Positions 16,333 to 25,465 of a stretch of 64,000 nucleotides of DNA are shown one piece after another. Source of the stretch: CADEEX01 sp964577955 (GTDB lineage: Bacteria; Acidobacteriota; Vicinamibacteria; Vicinamibacterales; CAVVIG01); the NCBI GenBank assembly GCA_964577955.1, contig CAZOAZ010000026.1, positions 20,902 through 84,901 on the forward strand, given 5' to 3'. The notes under the pieces are model-generated. The model was not told the DNA's origin, searched no databases, and saw only the letters and a program-made list of their open reading frames with translations. The translations under genes were made by a program, and so were the position numbers. Numbering within the stretch: the stretch's first letter is position 1; the number at the start of each line of letters is the position of its first letter.

Positions 16333-19300
16333 TACTGAGCGCAGGAAGGCGCGAGATTGACGACCGTGCGGCTTTCCGCGAATTCCCGCTCGCCCTTGAG
16401 GAAACGGACAAGGGACGCGATCGCTTCGCCATTCGCCTCGCGCTCCCATTGGCTTTCGATCTCCCGCCGCTCGTGGGCCGTCACGTGCCACTGCGTCGCG
16501 TGCGACGCGCACAAGGTCAGCGCAACGGACGACACGCCGACGCGATCCTTCCAACGCTCTTGAAGCAGTGCCACACCGCGTCGGTCGCGCTCGAACTGAT
16601 CGCGCCAGCGCGGCGTCAACGCTGTTTCCGCCGGCATCGGTGCGCGGATCTCGAGCAGGAGGACACGCTTGACCGACGCGGCCGGCTGATCCGCCGTGAG
16701 CGCTGCCTGCAGCCAGGCGGTGGCCGCGTCCAGCCCGAACTGATCCGAGTACCCGCCGTCCACGATCCGGTGCGGCCGAAGGCCGAGACTGTCGCGCGCG
16801 AACGGGACGACGACCGGAAAGGTCGCCGAGAGCCGCGCCGCGCGTGCAATGGGGAGGTCGAACCCGTTGTACTCGGCCGAGAAATCGGTCGTGCCGTCGA
16901 CGTGTCCCGCCGTCGACAGCAGGATGGACTGCCTGCGTTCCTCGATCGTGGCATTGAGGATCATCCCCGGCCGATCGCCAAGCCGCGCCTCCTCGCGCCA
17001 CGTCGACAGCCACGCGCCGTCGAGATGCATCACCGTTCCCCACATCCGCTCGAGCGCGAGCCCGCGGTCCTCGGGGTCAGGTTTCAGGCGGAGCAGCCGG
17101 AGCGGACGGTACAAATCCTCGAAGACGAGACTGCGCCACAACGCGTCCTGCGACGATGCCACTGTTTGATCGCGCACCGGCTGGAGCCGGCTCGGCAGCG
17201 CGCCGTTCTGGTAGGCGGCGAGGAACGCCGTCGCTCCGACGGAACCGCCCGACGCGGCGCTGACCAGCCGGATCGCATCCGCCGCCGCGCAGGACTCCGC
17301 CCGGCATTTCTCGACCAGTCCGGTGAGCACCCGCGCCGTCCAGGCTGCGGCCTGCGCGCCGCCGCCGCTGGCGGCGACGACGATGACCGCCGGCTGACTA
17401 CGTGCGGTCAGGACGTCACGCGGCGTGACCGGTTCCCGGACGCTGAAGGGCGTGATCTCGAAGACGTGCCGCGGTCCGGGCAGGTTGCTGGTGATCGCGA
17501 TGAACGCCACAAGCGGCAGCAGCACGGGAGCCTTGAAGCGATCGGCGAAGAAGGTCAGTCCCGAGAGCGACCAGCACAGAACCGTCGGCAGCAGAATCAG
17601 AAAGACAAGACCCGGGAATTGCGGGCTGGTCTGTCCGCGGGTGTGCGCGCCGATCGTCACGTACGTGGCCAGGATCACGATCGCCAGGCCGCTCACGAAG
17701 AGATGCCCCGGAAGAAACGCTTCGCGTGCGTCGACGTACCCGGCGCCGAACGCTTCAGATCGACGAACGCGCCGCGCGAGGTCCTGCACGGCGACCATGC
17801 CGCCGAGGAAATCGGCGAGCCAGCGGACGGCCCATGCGGTCGTCGCCGCCGCCAGGAATCCGCCGAGCCAGTACGCTCCGGTTATCAGCCAGTCGAGCGT
17901 GGTCCAGGCGGAGCGATCGCTGACGATTGTCGTCGCGGCGATGACCGGTGCGACGAGCGCTGAGGCGACCCCGTACCACCGCGGCCGAATCGGATACACG
18001 GCGTATCGGCGTGTCGCGCCGCAGCGGCGATCGCTGTACGCCGTGATCACCCACCACGCGGCCATGATCGTGAACGCCAGCAGGAACGAGAGCAGCGACA
18101 CCAGAAAGACGACTGGTCCGCGCACGTCGAAGATCCCGCGTGAGTACTGAGACAGCGGCGAGGCGGGAACGACAGCCGCGATCGGGAAGAGCGCGGTCAG
18201 AACGCCGACGAGCAGGGGAACACGGCGCAGATAGAGATGACTCCATCGCGAGCGCAGCGTCGCCGGATCGGCCGACGGACAGGGATCGACGGAGCCCGGC
18301 GCGAGCCGCGCCACTTTCGCGATGCGATCGAAGTGGCCGGTCGAGGGCGCGCCGAGCGGGACGTTGTTCGACGTGTGACGGGTTTCCGAACTCGCGCCGT
18401 TGGTGTGGCGCCGCGCCCGGTTGATGCTGCCGAGCGGCTCGTGGGCCGCAAGCGCGTGCCACGGATTGAACGACAGGTTCTCTCCAACCGCCTCGATCTC
18501 GCGCGCGACCGCGCGCCGCTCGTCGCTGTCGGCCGCGTTTGGCGTGAACACCTGGCGCGGAATCCGAATCCACGCCACGCGCTCGAACGGCGCCACCGCC
18601 TCGCTCCACGATGCCGTCGCGTCTTCGATCGGCATCCCCTCGGCCCGACGCTGAACCAGGAACTCGAACCAGGCATCGGTTTGCCGGAGCGAGCCGTCCA
18701 TCGCCCGGCGCAACAGATCCGGATGACCGAGCAGTCGAGCGCACAGCCATTCGGCCAGCGGTTCGAGGCGAAGCAGACCGCCGATCAAGAAGAGGACGTA
18801 GGCTTTTCTGCTCCGCAGCGAGAACCATGGCGCCCACGGCAGCGACTGACCAAGCGTGTCGGTCAAGAGCGGCCGCATCCGGAACTTGACGATGTCGGTG
18901 TCGCCGAGACGGTATGGCGTCTGGCTGAAGTAGTCGATCGCGAGCGGATTCATTGCCAGCGTGCCGGACGAACGGATCATCGCGGCAAGGCCGCGCCACA
19001 GCCGGCGTTTGACGAAGAACATCAGCGCGGCGAACGCATTCTTGCGTGCCGCCTCGGGAAACCCGACGTATTGCAGCGCGTCAGGAATGAAGAACGCGTC
19101 GCCGGTGGCGGCGAGGAAATCCTGCGTCTCCTTTTCGGAATCCATGAACGTCTGGCCGTCGACGCCGACCAGCTTGACCGCCATGCCTCGGGTATCCGCC
19201 TTCAGGTCCGGCTTGATCTGAAAGCAGTTCGAGAAGCGCACCCAGGCGCGATACGTGCGGCCGGGATGCGCGAAGACGCCGTGGCGGAGATCGGTGGGCA

Positions 19301-19469
19301 GTGACGGATCGACCGTGAACTCGGCCTGCACCGTGCCGTGCGACTTCGGGTGGGCATCGCGCCGCATCCGGCCGGGCGGGTAGTCGTGCACCATCTGCTG
19401 GTGCAGCGCGTCGACGACCGCGCGGACCGCGGCCGCTTCACCAGGCGGCGGGCAGACGGGCGGCTTCAC
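16332..19469 (-). CDS. Catalase-fold / membrane / patatin-like phospholipase fusion
   Basis: A 1045-residue protein with three parts. Residues 1-350 match catalase-superfamily proteins: a distal-side RRDAHPKSHG (His40), AWVRFSNCF (about 75-83), RGMAVKLVG, ETQDFLAATGDAFF, and the closing ENLSFNPWHAL...EPLGSINRARR. The usual proximal heme tyrosine motif (RxxxY) is not evident. Residues about 415-660 contain six to seven membrane helices. Residues 690-1045 form a patatin lipase: oxyanion SGGG (701-704), nucleophile in AASGGS (Ser740) and dyad Asp in VDGGYSDQ (Asp904). GTG 19469 overlaps the DyP stop as GTGA, so it is translationally coupled. Inference: a membrane enzyme that frees acyl chains and handles their peroxides. 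Confidence 0.85.
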   Translation of the reverse strand: MKPPVCPPPGEAAAVRAVVDALHQQMVHDYPPGRMRRDAHPKSHGTVQAEFTVDPSLPTDLRHGVFAHPGRTYRAWVRFSNCFQIKPDLKADTRGMAVKLVGVDGQTFMDSEKETQDFLAATGDAFFIPDALQYVGFPEAARKNAFAALMFFVKRRLWRGLAAMIRSSGTLAMNPLAIDYFSQTPYRLGDTDIVKFRMRPLLTDTLGQSLPWAPWFSLRSRKAYVLFLIGGLLRLEPLAEWLCARLLGHPDLLRRAMDGSLRQTDAWFEFLVQRRAEGMPIEDATASWSEAVAPFERVAWIRIPRQVFTPNAADSDERRAVAREIEAVGENLSFNPWHALAAHEPLGSINRARRHTNGASSETRHTSNNVPLGAPSTGHFDRIAKVARLAPGSVDPCPSADPATLRSRWSHLYLRRVPLLVGVLTALFPIAAVVPASPLSQYSRGIFDVRGPVVFLVSLLSFLLAFTIMAAWWVITAYSDRRCGATRRYAVYPIRPRWYGVASALVAPVIAATTIVSDRSAWTTLDWLITGAYWLGGFLAAATTAWAVRWLADFLGGMVAVQDLARRVRRSEAFGAGYVDAREAFLPGHLFVSGLAIVILATYVTIGAHTRGQTSPQFPGLVFLILLPTVLCWSLSGLTFFADRFKAPVLLPLVAFIAITSNLPGPRHVFEITPFSVREPVTPRDVLTARSQPAVIVVAASGGGAQAAAWTARVLTGLVEKCRAESCAAADAIRLVSAASGGSVGATAFLAAYQNGALPSRLQPVRDQTVASSQDALWRSLVFEDLYRPLRLLRLKPDPEDRGLALERMWGTVMHLDGAWLSTWREEARLGDRPGMILNATIEERRQSILLSTAGHVDGTTDFSAEYNGFDLPIARAARLSATFPVVVPFARDSLGLRPHRIVDGGYSDQFGLDAATAWLQAALTADQPAASVKRVLLLEIRAPMPAETALTPRWRDQFERDRRGVALLQERWKDRVGVSSVALTLCASHATQWHVTAHERREIESQWEREANGEAIASLVRFLKGEREFAESRTVVNLAPSCAQ

Positions 19470-20776
19470 AGGCCCGCCATGTGCGCCAGCGCGCGCATGC
19501 CCGGGAGAAAGAAATAGGCGCCGCCTGTCGTCGTGACGAACGACTGCATGTTCGGCACGCGGCGGCGGAGCGGTGTGCCTGGGATCGTGAACGTGTCGTC
19601 GGCGCCGGCGCGCCACCCGACCAGCGGATCCCGTTCGTGGCGGAGTTCGCCGAATCCGGTGTCGTTGATCCAGTTCTGCTGGACGAATTCGAACTGCCGC
19701 TCGATGTCGGCGTTCAGGCCGACGAAGACGAGGCCGGCGGCCTTGCCGTTGACGACGTACGGCCGTCCGCGGCGGATGAGACGATGGCGATTGACCGTCC
19801 GCCAGCTGTCCGCCGCGGTGTCGCCCAGCATGTCGCGCGGATTGCCGCGCCGGACGTGCGAGCCGATCGGACACCCCTCGCCGCGCGGATCCTCGTCGCG
19901 GAAGCCGAACTCGTTGGTGTCGGCACAGCGGTGCGGCGGCCGATCAGGGCGCAGCGGATCGCCGGACATCGCGCGGCCGACGACCTTTTCCGCCAACGCT
20001 TCCTTTCCGATGCCGAGCGGAGCCGCCGCCGCAGCCATGAATTTCCAGAAGCCGTCGACGTCCTGGGCCAGCTGCCGCGCGACAAGGTAGGTGCCGTTGA
20101 TGCCGAACTCCGGGCACCCTTCGACGGCGGGCGCCGGTTCGATCACGCCGGCGTTATCGGGATAGCCGCAGAGAATCTCCCCCAGACGGATCGCATGCAA
20201 CGAATCAGGATTCTCGGCCGCGCTGCGCGTGCCTTCGAGGATCGGCTGCGACAGACCGTCGGCAAAACCGAACGGTTCCTTGTCGGTCGGACGGTAGGTG
20301 TCGATCCGTGCGGCGACCTCCAGACCCGATCCGCTCGCCAGCAGCGTCGTCGCCAGATGGTCGAGTTCCGCTTCGCGCGTGGCAAAGAGCATCAACAGCA
20401 CGTGCGCCGGACGATTGCCCGGTCCGCCCCATGCCCAGCTGCTCGGATCGTTCACACCCACGTCACCGAGAATCAGCCGCCGGTGTGCGTGGGCGGTCAT
20501 CCCTTCGACGAACGGCACGCCGAAGTTCTGAAGTCCCGTTGCCTCGAGACCGAGCAGGCGGGCGACGCCGTCGTGCGCGAACGCGATGTTGATCGCGATG
20601 TTCGAGTGACGTCCCTCGGCGACGGTGACGACCGGCAGCAGGCTGGCGAGCCAGACCCGGGCGAGCGTCGCGTCCGCGATCGTCAGCACCAGATACCTTG
20701 CGTACAACAACCGCCGGTAACCGCTGACCACCGTCCCTTGGACGTCGCGCCACTCGCAGGCGATCGGCGCGGCCAT
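19466..20776 (-). CDS. DyP-type heme peroxidase
   Basis: A 436-residue peroxidase. The distal GFADG (170-174, catalytic Asp173), the proximal heme ligand in CPIGSHVRRGNPRD (His307, with the GSHxR pattern), and LVFVGLNADIERQFEFVQQNW are all hallmarks of dye-decolorizing peroxidases. It has a long form with an N-terminal domain (about 1-160) and no Tat or Sec signal, so it is cytoplasmic or recruited by its neighbours. ATG 20776 shares a base with the upstream stop (TGATG) and has GAGGAACACTG before it; the gene in turn overlaps the patatin fusion by four bases. All three genes are therefore one coupled operon. Confidence 0.93.
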   Translation of the reverse strand: MAAPIACEWRDVQGTVVSGYRRLLYARYLVLTIADATLARVWLASLLPVVTVAEGRHSNIAINIAFAHDGVARLLGLEATGLQNFGVPFVEGMTAHAHRRLILGDVGVNDPSSWAWGGPGNRPAHVLLMLFATREAELDHLATTLLASGSGLEVAARIDTYRPTDKEPFGFADGLSQPILEGTRSAAENPDSLHAIRLGEILCGYPDNAGVIEPAPAVEGCPEFGINGTYLVARQLAQDVDGFWKFMAAAAAPLGIGKEALAEKVVGRAMSGDPLRPDRPPHRCADTNEFGFRDEDPRGEGCPIGSHVRRGNPRDMLGDTAADSWRTVNRHRLIRRGRPYVVNGKAAGLVFVGLNADIERQFEFVQQNWINDTGFGELRHERDPLVGWRAGADDTFTIPGTPLRRRVPNMQSFVTTTGGAYFFLPGMRALAHMAGL

Positions 20777-22341
20777 CAGTGTTCCTCCGACGCCACGAGG
20801 CGTCCGAGCCACTCGCGGCTGGCGGTTTCGTCGCCGCCTTTGAGCAGGCCCAACCGGATCTTCTCGTTGTTCCAGACTTGCGTGACCGACGTGTCCGGAT
20901 AGGCGCGATACCAGACCGAGTACGGCACCATCCACGTCCGCGAGAAATCCTTGAAGTGCTCGAGGCTGGAGAGACCCGGTGAGTGTTGTCCCTGGCCCCA
21001 GAGACGCGCCAGGCCGAACGTGATGTAGCCGAAGTCGTCGAGATAGCGCGACCAGCTGTGGTCGTAGTTGGACAGAAACAGGTATCGCGTATCGTCGATG
21101 ACGGTCCACTGCGCGAAGTGGACCGTCGAGAACTTGAACAGCCGTCCCTTCATCACGTCGCGCAAAACGGTGCGGAACCAGGTGTACTTCAACGTCCAGA
21201 GCAGCAGATAGAGCGAGAGCCGCCGATAGAGGCCGGGCCGGACCAACACCATCGCCGACATGTGATTGTTGACGTCGAGATCCTCTTGCGCCTGCAGCGT
21301 CGCGAGCGCTTCATTCGACGGCGTCGGATGGGCGAGATCGGGCGTGGGCAGCGTCCACGTGCCGATCAATTGCGACAGCACGACCACCGAAAACAGGGCA
21401 AGCACGATCGGCTCGAGCCACGGGATCGCGAGAAACGGAAACGTTCGCACGGTCCAGGCGCCCACGTGATCGAGGCGCGTCAGGCGTGCGGCCTCGGGAA
21501 TCAGGCTCGTCGCCCATCCAAATCCGCCAAACCAGATGACGATGTTGAGCGGATGACGCCATTCGGTGTTGGCCGGCCAGCCAATCAGAATGCTGGTCCA
21601 CACGCCGAGCCCCGCAAAGAGCGTCACCAGCGCCAGCGTCAGACGGCCCTGGCTGCTCCAGTTCATCGCCGAGAGCCAGGCGACGAACCCGACGGCGGCG
21701 GCGAGGAGAACGGCGAGGATCGTCCAGTTCACGAATCGCGACCACCGCCGCGGTTCCGGTCTCGACTCCCAAGCGACGCGTCCGGTCGCGTCGTCTACGA
21801 CCGCCACAGCGCCTGCCGGCGGGTGCGCCGGGACGGCCGCGGCTTCGCGCAGTTTCTGCCAGACGCTCGCCGCCGATTCCGCCGGATCCGGCAGGACCGA
21901 GTCGGCCCGGCGATCGAGAAAGCGCCGCAAATCCTTGTCGGCGCGAATATTCCGGGCGCTGCGATAGGGGGTGCCGACGTGATAGAGGTGCGGCGTGCGC
22001 CGGTGCCGTTTCAGGTAGGCGGCCATCGCGTTACTGTCCGCACCGGACGGCTGCTCCGTGCAGCACTCGTAGATCCTGGTGAGCCCGTCCAGACCCTCGC
22101 GTGCGACCGCGTTCAGATACGCGTCGGCGGAGCCGTCGACGTTGTTTTCGAAAACGAGCAACGTGCCCCGGTCGGGATCGGGAAATATTGTGAAGCTCGC
22201 GAAATGCACCGTCTCGAGGCGTCTAAAAGGCAGGAGCGCGTTGTTTGCCGGGTCGTGGCGGATTTCGGCCAGAATGTCGCGGAGCGTGTCGACCTTCTCC
22301 GGCCGGACGGTCGTGACGACGGTGAAGACCGCGTGGGACAT
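20776..22341 (-). CDS. Membrane protein with alpha/beta-barrel-like N-terminal domain
   Basis: A 521-residue protein, first gene of the peroxidase/patatin operon. The N-terminus (about 1-90: SHAVFTVVTTVRPEKVDTLRDILAEIR, LLVFENNVDGSADAYL) has the ferredoxin-like pattern of dimeric alpha/beta-barrel proteins, the same fold class as DyP and monooxygenase-type proteins, but no heme His is clear. Then come several membrane helices (about 200-320) and a C-terminal part (about 340-521) with HFAQWTVIDDTRYLFLSNYDHSWSRYLDDF, which again looks like a barrel strand-helix pattern. It may present lipid substrates to the peroxidase. Name uncertain; function inferred only from its coupling. ATG 22341 preferred over TTG 22386. 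Confidence 0.7.
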   Translation of the reverse strand: MSHAVFTVVTTVRPEKVDTLRDILAEIRHDPANNALLPFRRLETVHFASFTIFPDPDRGTLLVFENNVDGSADAYLNAVAREGLDGLTRIYECCTEQPSGADSNAMAAYLKRHRRTPHLYHVGTPYRSARNIRADKDLRRFLDRRADSVLPDPAESAASVWQKLREAAAVPAHPPAGAVAVVDDATGRVAWESRPEPRRWSRFVNWTILAVLLAAAVGFVAWLSAMNWSSQGRLTLALVTLFAGLGVWTSILIGWPANTEWRHPLNIVIWFGGFGWATSLIPEAARLTRLDHVGAWTVRTFPFLAIPWLEPIVLALFSVVVLSQLIGTWTLPTPDLAHPTPSNEALATLQAQEDLDVNNHMSAMVLVRPGLYRRLSLYLLLWTLKYTWFRTVLRDVMKGRLFKFSTVHFAQWTVIDDTRYLFLSNYDHSWSRYLDDFGYITFGLARLWGQGQHSPGLSSLEHFKDFSRTWMVPYSVWYRAYPDTSVTQVWNNEKIRLGLLKGGDETASREWLGRLVASEEH

Positions 22342-22424
22342 AGGTCGAGTGTCACGCTCGAGCTGGATTGATTTCGGAAACGTCAATCGAGGAAGATCCG
22401 AACGCGCTCCCGATTCGATCGCCC

Positions 22425-23000
22425 ATGGATCCTGATTCGTCCTTCGAACTCATTCAGCGTGCGCAAGGTGGCGACGCCGACGCGCTGAACCGCCTGCTCG
22501 AGCGCCACATGCCGGCGCTGCGCCGCTGGGCTCGCGGCCGTCTGCCGCAGTATGCCCGCGACATGACCGACACACAGGATCTCGTCCAGGAAGCGGTCAC
22601 GCGCACCTTTCTCAACTTCAAGCGCTTCGAGTATCGCGGCGACGGCGCGCTGCAGGCCTATCTGCGCCAGGCCGTCATGAACCGCATCCGCGACGAAACC
22701 CGCCGTGTCCGCCGCAAACCGTTCCAGGACGACCTGAACGAAAACATGGTCGACGATGCCGCGTCGCCGCTGGAGCTGGCGATCGGCACGGAAACCGTGG
22801 ACCGCTACGAGGCCGCGCTGAACGAACTCGAACCGGCCGAACGCGAGGCCGTCGTCGCCCGCCTCGAACTGGGCTGCAGCTACGAGGAAATCGCGCAGCT
22901 GGTCGGGAAGTCGACACCCGACGCCGCGCGTATGGCAGTCACGCGCGCCATCAAGCGTCTGGCCTCGCTCATGTCCGAGCGCCCGGCCAGCGGCTCATAA
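22425..23000 (+). CDS. ECF-type RNA polymerase sigma factor
   Basis: A 191-residue sigma-70-family protein. Region 2 spans about residues 8-75 (SFELIQRAQGGDADALNRLLERHM, DTQDLVQEAVTRTFLNF) and region 4 about 120-180 (LNELEPAEREAVVARLELGCSYEEIAQLVGKST), separated by a short linker. ATG 22425 is preferred over a TTG at 22368, because the homologous part starts here. The gene diverges from the peroxidase operon (83-base gap) and ends six bases inside the convergent Ser/Thr kinase gene. ECF factors next to Ser/Thr kinases are often activated by phosphorylation instead of an anti-sigma factor; none is encoded here. Confidence 0.9.
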   Translation: MDPDSSFELIQRAQGGDADALNRLLERHMPALRRWARGRLPQYARDMTDTQDLVQEAVTRTFLNFKRFEYRGDGALQAYLRQAVMNRIRDETRRVRRKPFQDDLNENMVDDAASPLELAIGTETVDRYEAALNELEPAEREAVVARLELGCSYEEIAQLVGKSTPDAARMAVTRAIKRLASLMSERPASGS

Positions 23001-25445
23001 CGATCCCGACACGATCTTCGTCGCCCACGCCTGCCAGCCCATGCGCTTCAAGTGCGCGGCGTGGCGCGGATCGGCCTGCATGTTGTCGATCACCGGCGAA
23101 AAGAAATTGAACGGCGCCGCGCCGTCGTCGCACGCGCGTTCCTGCCATTCGAAGGCGCGATCGAGATCGTCGAGCCCGGCGTAGACGTAGGCGAACGCGT
23201 GCGGCGGCACGTAGCTCGCTTCCGATCGCGTCTGCAGCTCGTCGATCACCGCCTGCGCCGCGTCCGGACGGCCGCCGCGCGCGTAGAAATTTCCGAGCAG
23301 GCCGATGTAGAACGGCGCGCGGTTCGACATCGTCGTCGCCCGCTCGAGCAGTTCAATCGCTTCGTCGATCTCGCCCTGGCAGGCGCGGCACATGCCCTTC
23401 ACGTAGAGCGCGATGATGAAGTTCGGGTCGATCTCGAGGCAGCGCTGGCACTCGACGACGGCGGCGGTGTACTGGCGCGACAGGAAGAAGGCGTACGCGG
23501 TGCCGCTGTTGACGAGCGGCGAGAGCGGGTCGATGTCCTGCGCGGCGCGCGCCAGCGCCATGCCCGACGGCACGTCGTCCATCAGCACCATCAGCCAGGA
23601 GTGATAGATGCGCGCCAAGACCTGGTCGCCATCGAGTTCGACGGCGCGGGTGAACAGCCGCGAGGCCTTTGGCAGATCCCAGTTCCGCCCGAACGTGATC
23701 AGCGCCAGCGAGGTGTGCGCTTCAGCCAGGTTCGGATCGATCGCCAGCGCCCGTTCCGCGGCCGCGGCCGCCAGGGCGAACGCCGCTGACGGCTTCTGCA
23801 ACGAGTAGAGCCCGACGAACGCGTAGACATCGGCCAGCCCGGCGTGTGCAACCGCGTAGGCCGCGTCTTCCGTGATGGCCCGCTGAAAGCACTCGAGCGC
23901 GGCCATCAGTTCACCGTCGTAACGCCGGCTCCAGTGAAAGCGGCCCTTCAGATAGTGATGGTTCGCGCGCGGATTGTCGGTCTTGCGATGGCTCGACACG
24001 CGGACGGGCAACGCGCTCGCCGAGAGCCGGAACCGTTCGACGACGCGGGCGGCGATTTCGTCCTGGACAGCGAACACGTCCGCCATCGTGCGCTTGTAGC
24101 TTTCCGACCACTGGATATAGCCGTCGGAGCCGTTGATGAGACGCGCGGTCACGCGCAGCTGATCGCCAACTTTGCTGACCGTGCCCTCGAGTGCCGTGCC
24201 GGCGTCGAGTTCGCGGCAGACGGCTTTCAGATCCGCCGACCGGCCGCGGAAACGGAACGACGCCGTGCGTGAGACGACCCGCAGTCCATCGACTTTGCCG
24301 AGCGCGGTGAGCAGTTCCTCGGCGAGCCCATCGCAGAAGTATTCGATGTCGGCGTCGGGTCCGAGGTTCACGAAGGGCAGCACGGCCACCGACGGCCCGC
24401 TGACCTTGATGTCGATCGTCGGCCCTTCCTCGCTGCCGGCGGCCGGTCCGGTGAGATCCAGGCACGTGACGAGCGCCTGGCGCATCGCTCCGGCGCTGCG
24501 ATAGCGCTTCGCGGGATCGCGATCGATGGCCCGCGACACGACGTCGACGAAGTGATTCGGCAGGTCCGGACGGACGTCCGAGAGCGGCAGGCTCTCGCCG
24601 CGGCCGTGCGCGGCGCGGATCGCGTCGAGGCTGTCGCCGTAGACCGGAAACTTCAGCGACACCAGGTGATAGAGCAGCACTCCGAGGCTGTAGACGTCGC
24701 CGGCGACGCTGGCGGTTTCACCGGCGAGAATCTCCGGGGCGAGATAGAGCGGTGTGCCGGCGAGGTTGCCGATGAACGTGTGCGGATCTTCGAGCAGGCC
24801 GCCGCCGCCGAAGTCCATGAGGACGATCCGGCCGCCGACGGCGCGCATCACGTTCTGCGCCTTGATGTCGCGGTGCAGCAGGCCGGCGCGATGCACCGCG
24901 GCGACCGCGCCGCACAGATCGATGCCGGTCAGCGCCGCTTCGTGGGCGCTGAACGCACCGCGGTCCTCGAGCACGCGCTTCAGCGTCCGCCCCTCCACGA
25001 ACTCCATCGTCAGACCGAGGGCGTGGTCGTACTGGTCGATCTGGAAGACGCGGACGACGTTTGGATGATTGACGCGGGCGAGCAGGCGCCCTTCGCGGAT
25101 GACCGCCGCGGATCGATCCGGTGACGGGTTGGCGTGCAGCAGCTTCAGGGCGACTTCGCGTTCGAGACTGGGATCCCACGCGAGGTAGACCGTGGCAAAC
25201 GCCCCGTGTCCGATCTCGCGGCGGATTTCGAGCGGGCCCCACTTCCCGCCCGGCTTGAGCGCCGGGTCGTGGAGATCATGCGGCGTCGCGCGGTGGATGG
25301 CGGCGAGGTCGGCGAGCGCGCGGAGTTGACGAATCACGCTGCTGTCGACCTCGGGCGCGCGGGACTCGGCTTCCTTCCAGTCGACGGTGACCGCGTCCGC
25401 AACCGCCTCGGCCAGCGTCAACAGACGCTGCTCGTCGTCAGCCAT
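22995..25445 (-). CDS. Ser/Thr protein kinase with TolB-like and TPR regions
   Basis: An 816-residue cytoplasmic protein. The kinase domain (about 70-340) has all key motifs: VALKLL (ATP Lys), LLHRDIKAQNVM (HRD), LMDFGGGG (DFG) and GTPLYLAPE. It is followed by a TolB/adenylyl-cyclase-associated domain (about 350-470: VAVLPFVNLGPDADIEYFCDGLAEELLTALG) and eight or so TPR-like repeats (480-800). There is no transmembrane helix, unlike many PASTA kinases. The domain order kinase, TolB-like, TPR recurs in acidobacteria and myxobacteria. It is convergent with the ECF sigma gene, so the two may form a sigma/kinase pair. Its promoter abuts a 9-bp tandem array. Confidence 0.92.
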   Translation of the reverse strand: MADDEQRLLTLAEAVADAVTVDWKEAESRAPEVDSSVIRQLRALADLAAIHRATPHDLHDPALKPGGKWGPLEIRREIGHGAFATVYLAWDPSLEREVALKLLHANPSPDRSAAVIREGRLLARVNHPNVVRVFQIDQYDHALGLTMEFVEGRTLKRVLEDRGAFSAHEAALTGIDLCGAVAAVHRAGLLHRDIKAQNVMRAVGGRIVLMDFGGGGLLEDPHTFIGNLAGTPLYLAPEILAGETASVAGDVYSLGVLLYHLVSLKFPVYGDSLDAIRAAHGRGESLPLSDVRPDLPNHFVDVVSRAIDRDPAKRYRSAGAMRQALVTCLDLTGPAAGSEEGPTIDIKVSGPSVAVLPFVNLGPDADIEYFCDGLAEELLTALGKVDGLRVVSRTASFRFRGRSADLKAVCRELDAGTALEGTVSKVGDQLRVTARLINGSDGYIQWSESYKRTMADVFAVQDEIAARVVERFRLSASALPVRVSSHRKTDNPRANHHYLKGRFHWSRRYDGELMAALECFQRAITEDAAYAVAHAGLADVYAFVGLYSLQKPSAAFALAAAAAERALAIDPNLAEAHTSLALITFGRNWDLPKASRLFTRAVELDGDQVLARIYHSWLMVLMDDVPSGMALARAAQDIDPLSPLVNSGTAYAFFLSRQYTAAVVECQRCLEIDPNFIIALYVKGMCRACQGEIDEAIELLERATTMSNRAPFYIGLLGNFYARGGRPDAAQAVIDELQTRSEASYVPPHAFAYVYAGLDDLDRAFEWQERACDDGAAPFNFFSPVIDNMQADPRHAAHLKRMGWQAWATKIVSGSL

Positions 25446-25457
25446 AACGTAGGAGAA

Positions 25458-25463
25458 ATTCTA
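25458..25463 (-). promoter_or_regulatory. -10 box of the kinase gene next to a 9-bp array
   Basis: On the minus strand TAGAAT lies 12 bases before the kinase ATG (25445). The 9-bp array begins three bases upstream of this box, so the -35 region is made of repeat units. This is a consensus-based call. Confidence 0.4.
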
Positions 25464-25465
25464 CA

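Noticed and set aside
16104..17963. 619-codon plus-strand frame
   Set aside because: Lies opposite the patatin fusion; composition biased to Arg and Asp, no domain.
19470..19874. N-terminal extension of the catalase/patatin frame
   Set aside because: 135 codons rich in Arg, entirely inside the DyP gene in another frame; GTG 19469 with GTGA overlap is the better start.
24552..25124. Plus-strand frame opposite the kinase domain
   Set aside because: Frame shadow of the kinase gene with no domain and no promoter.
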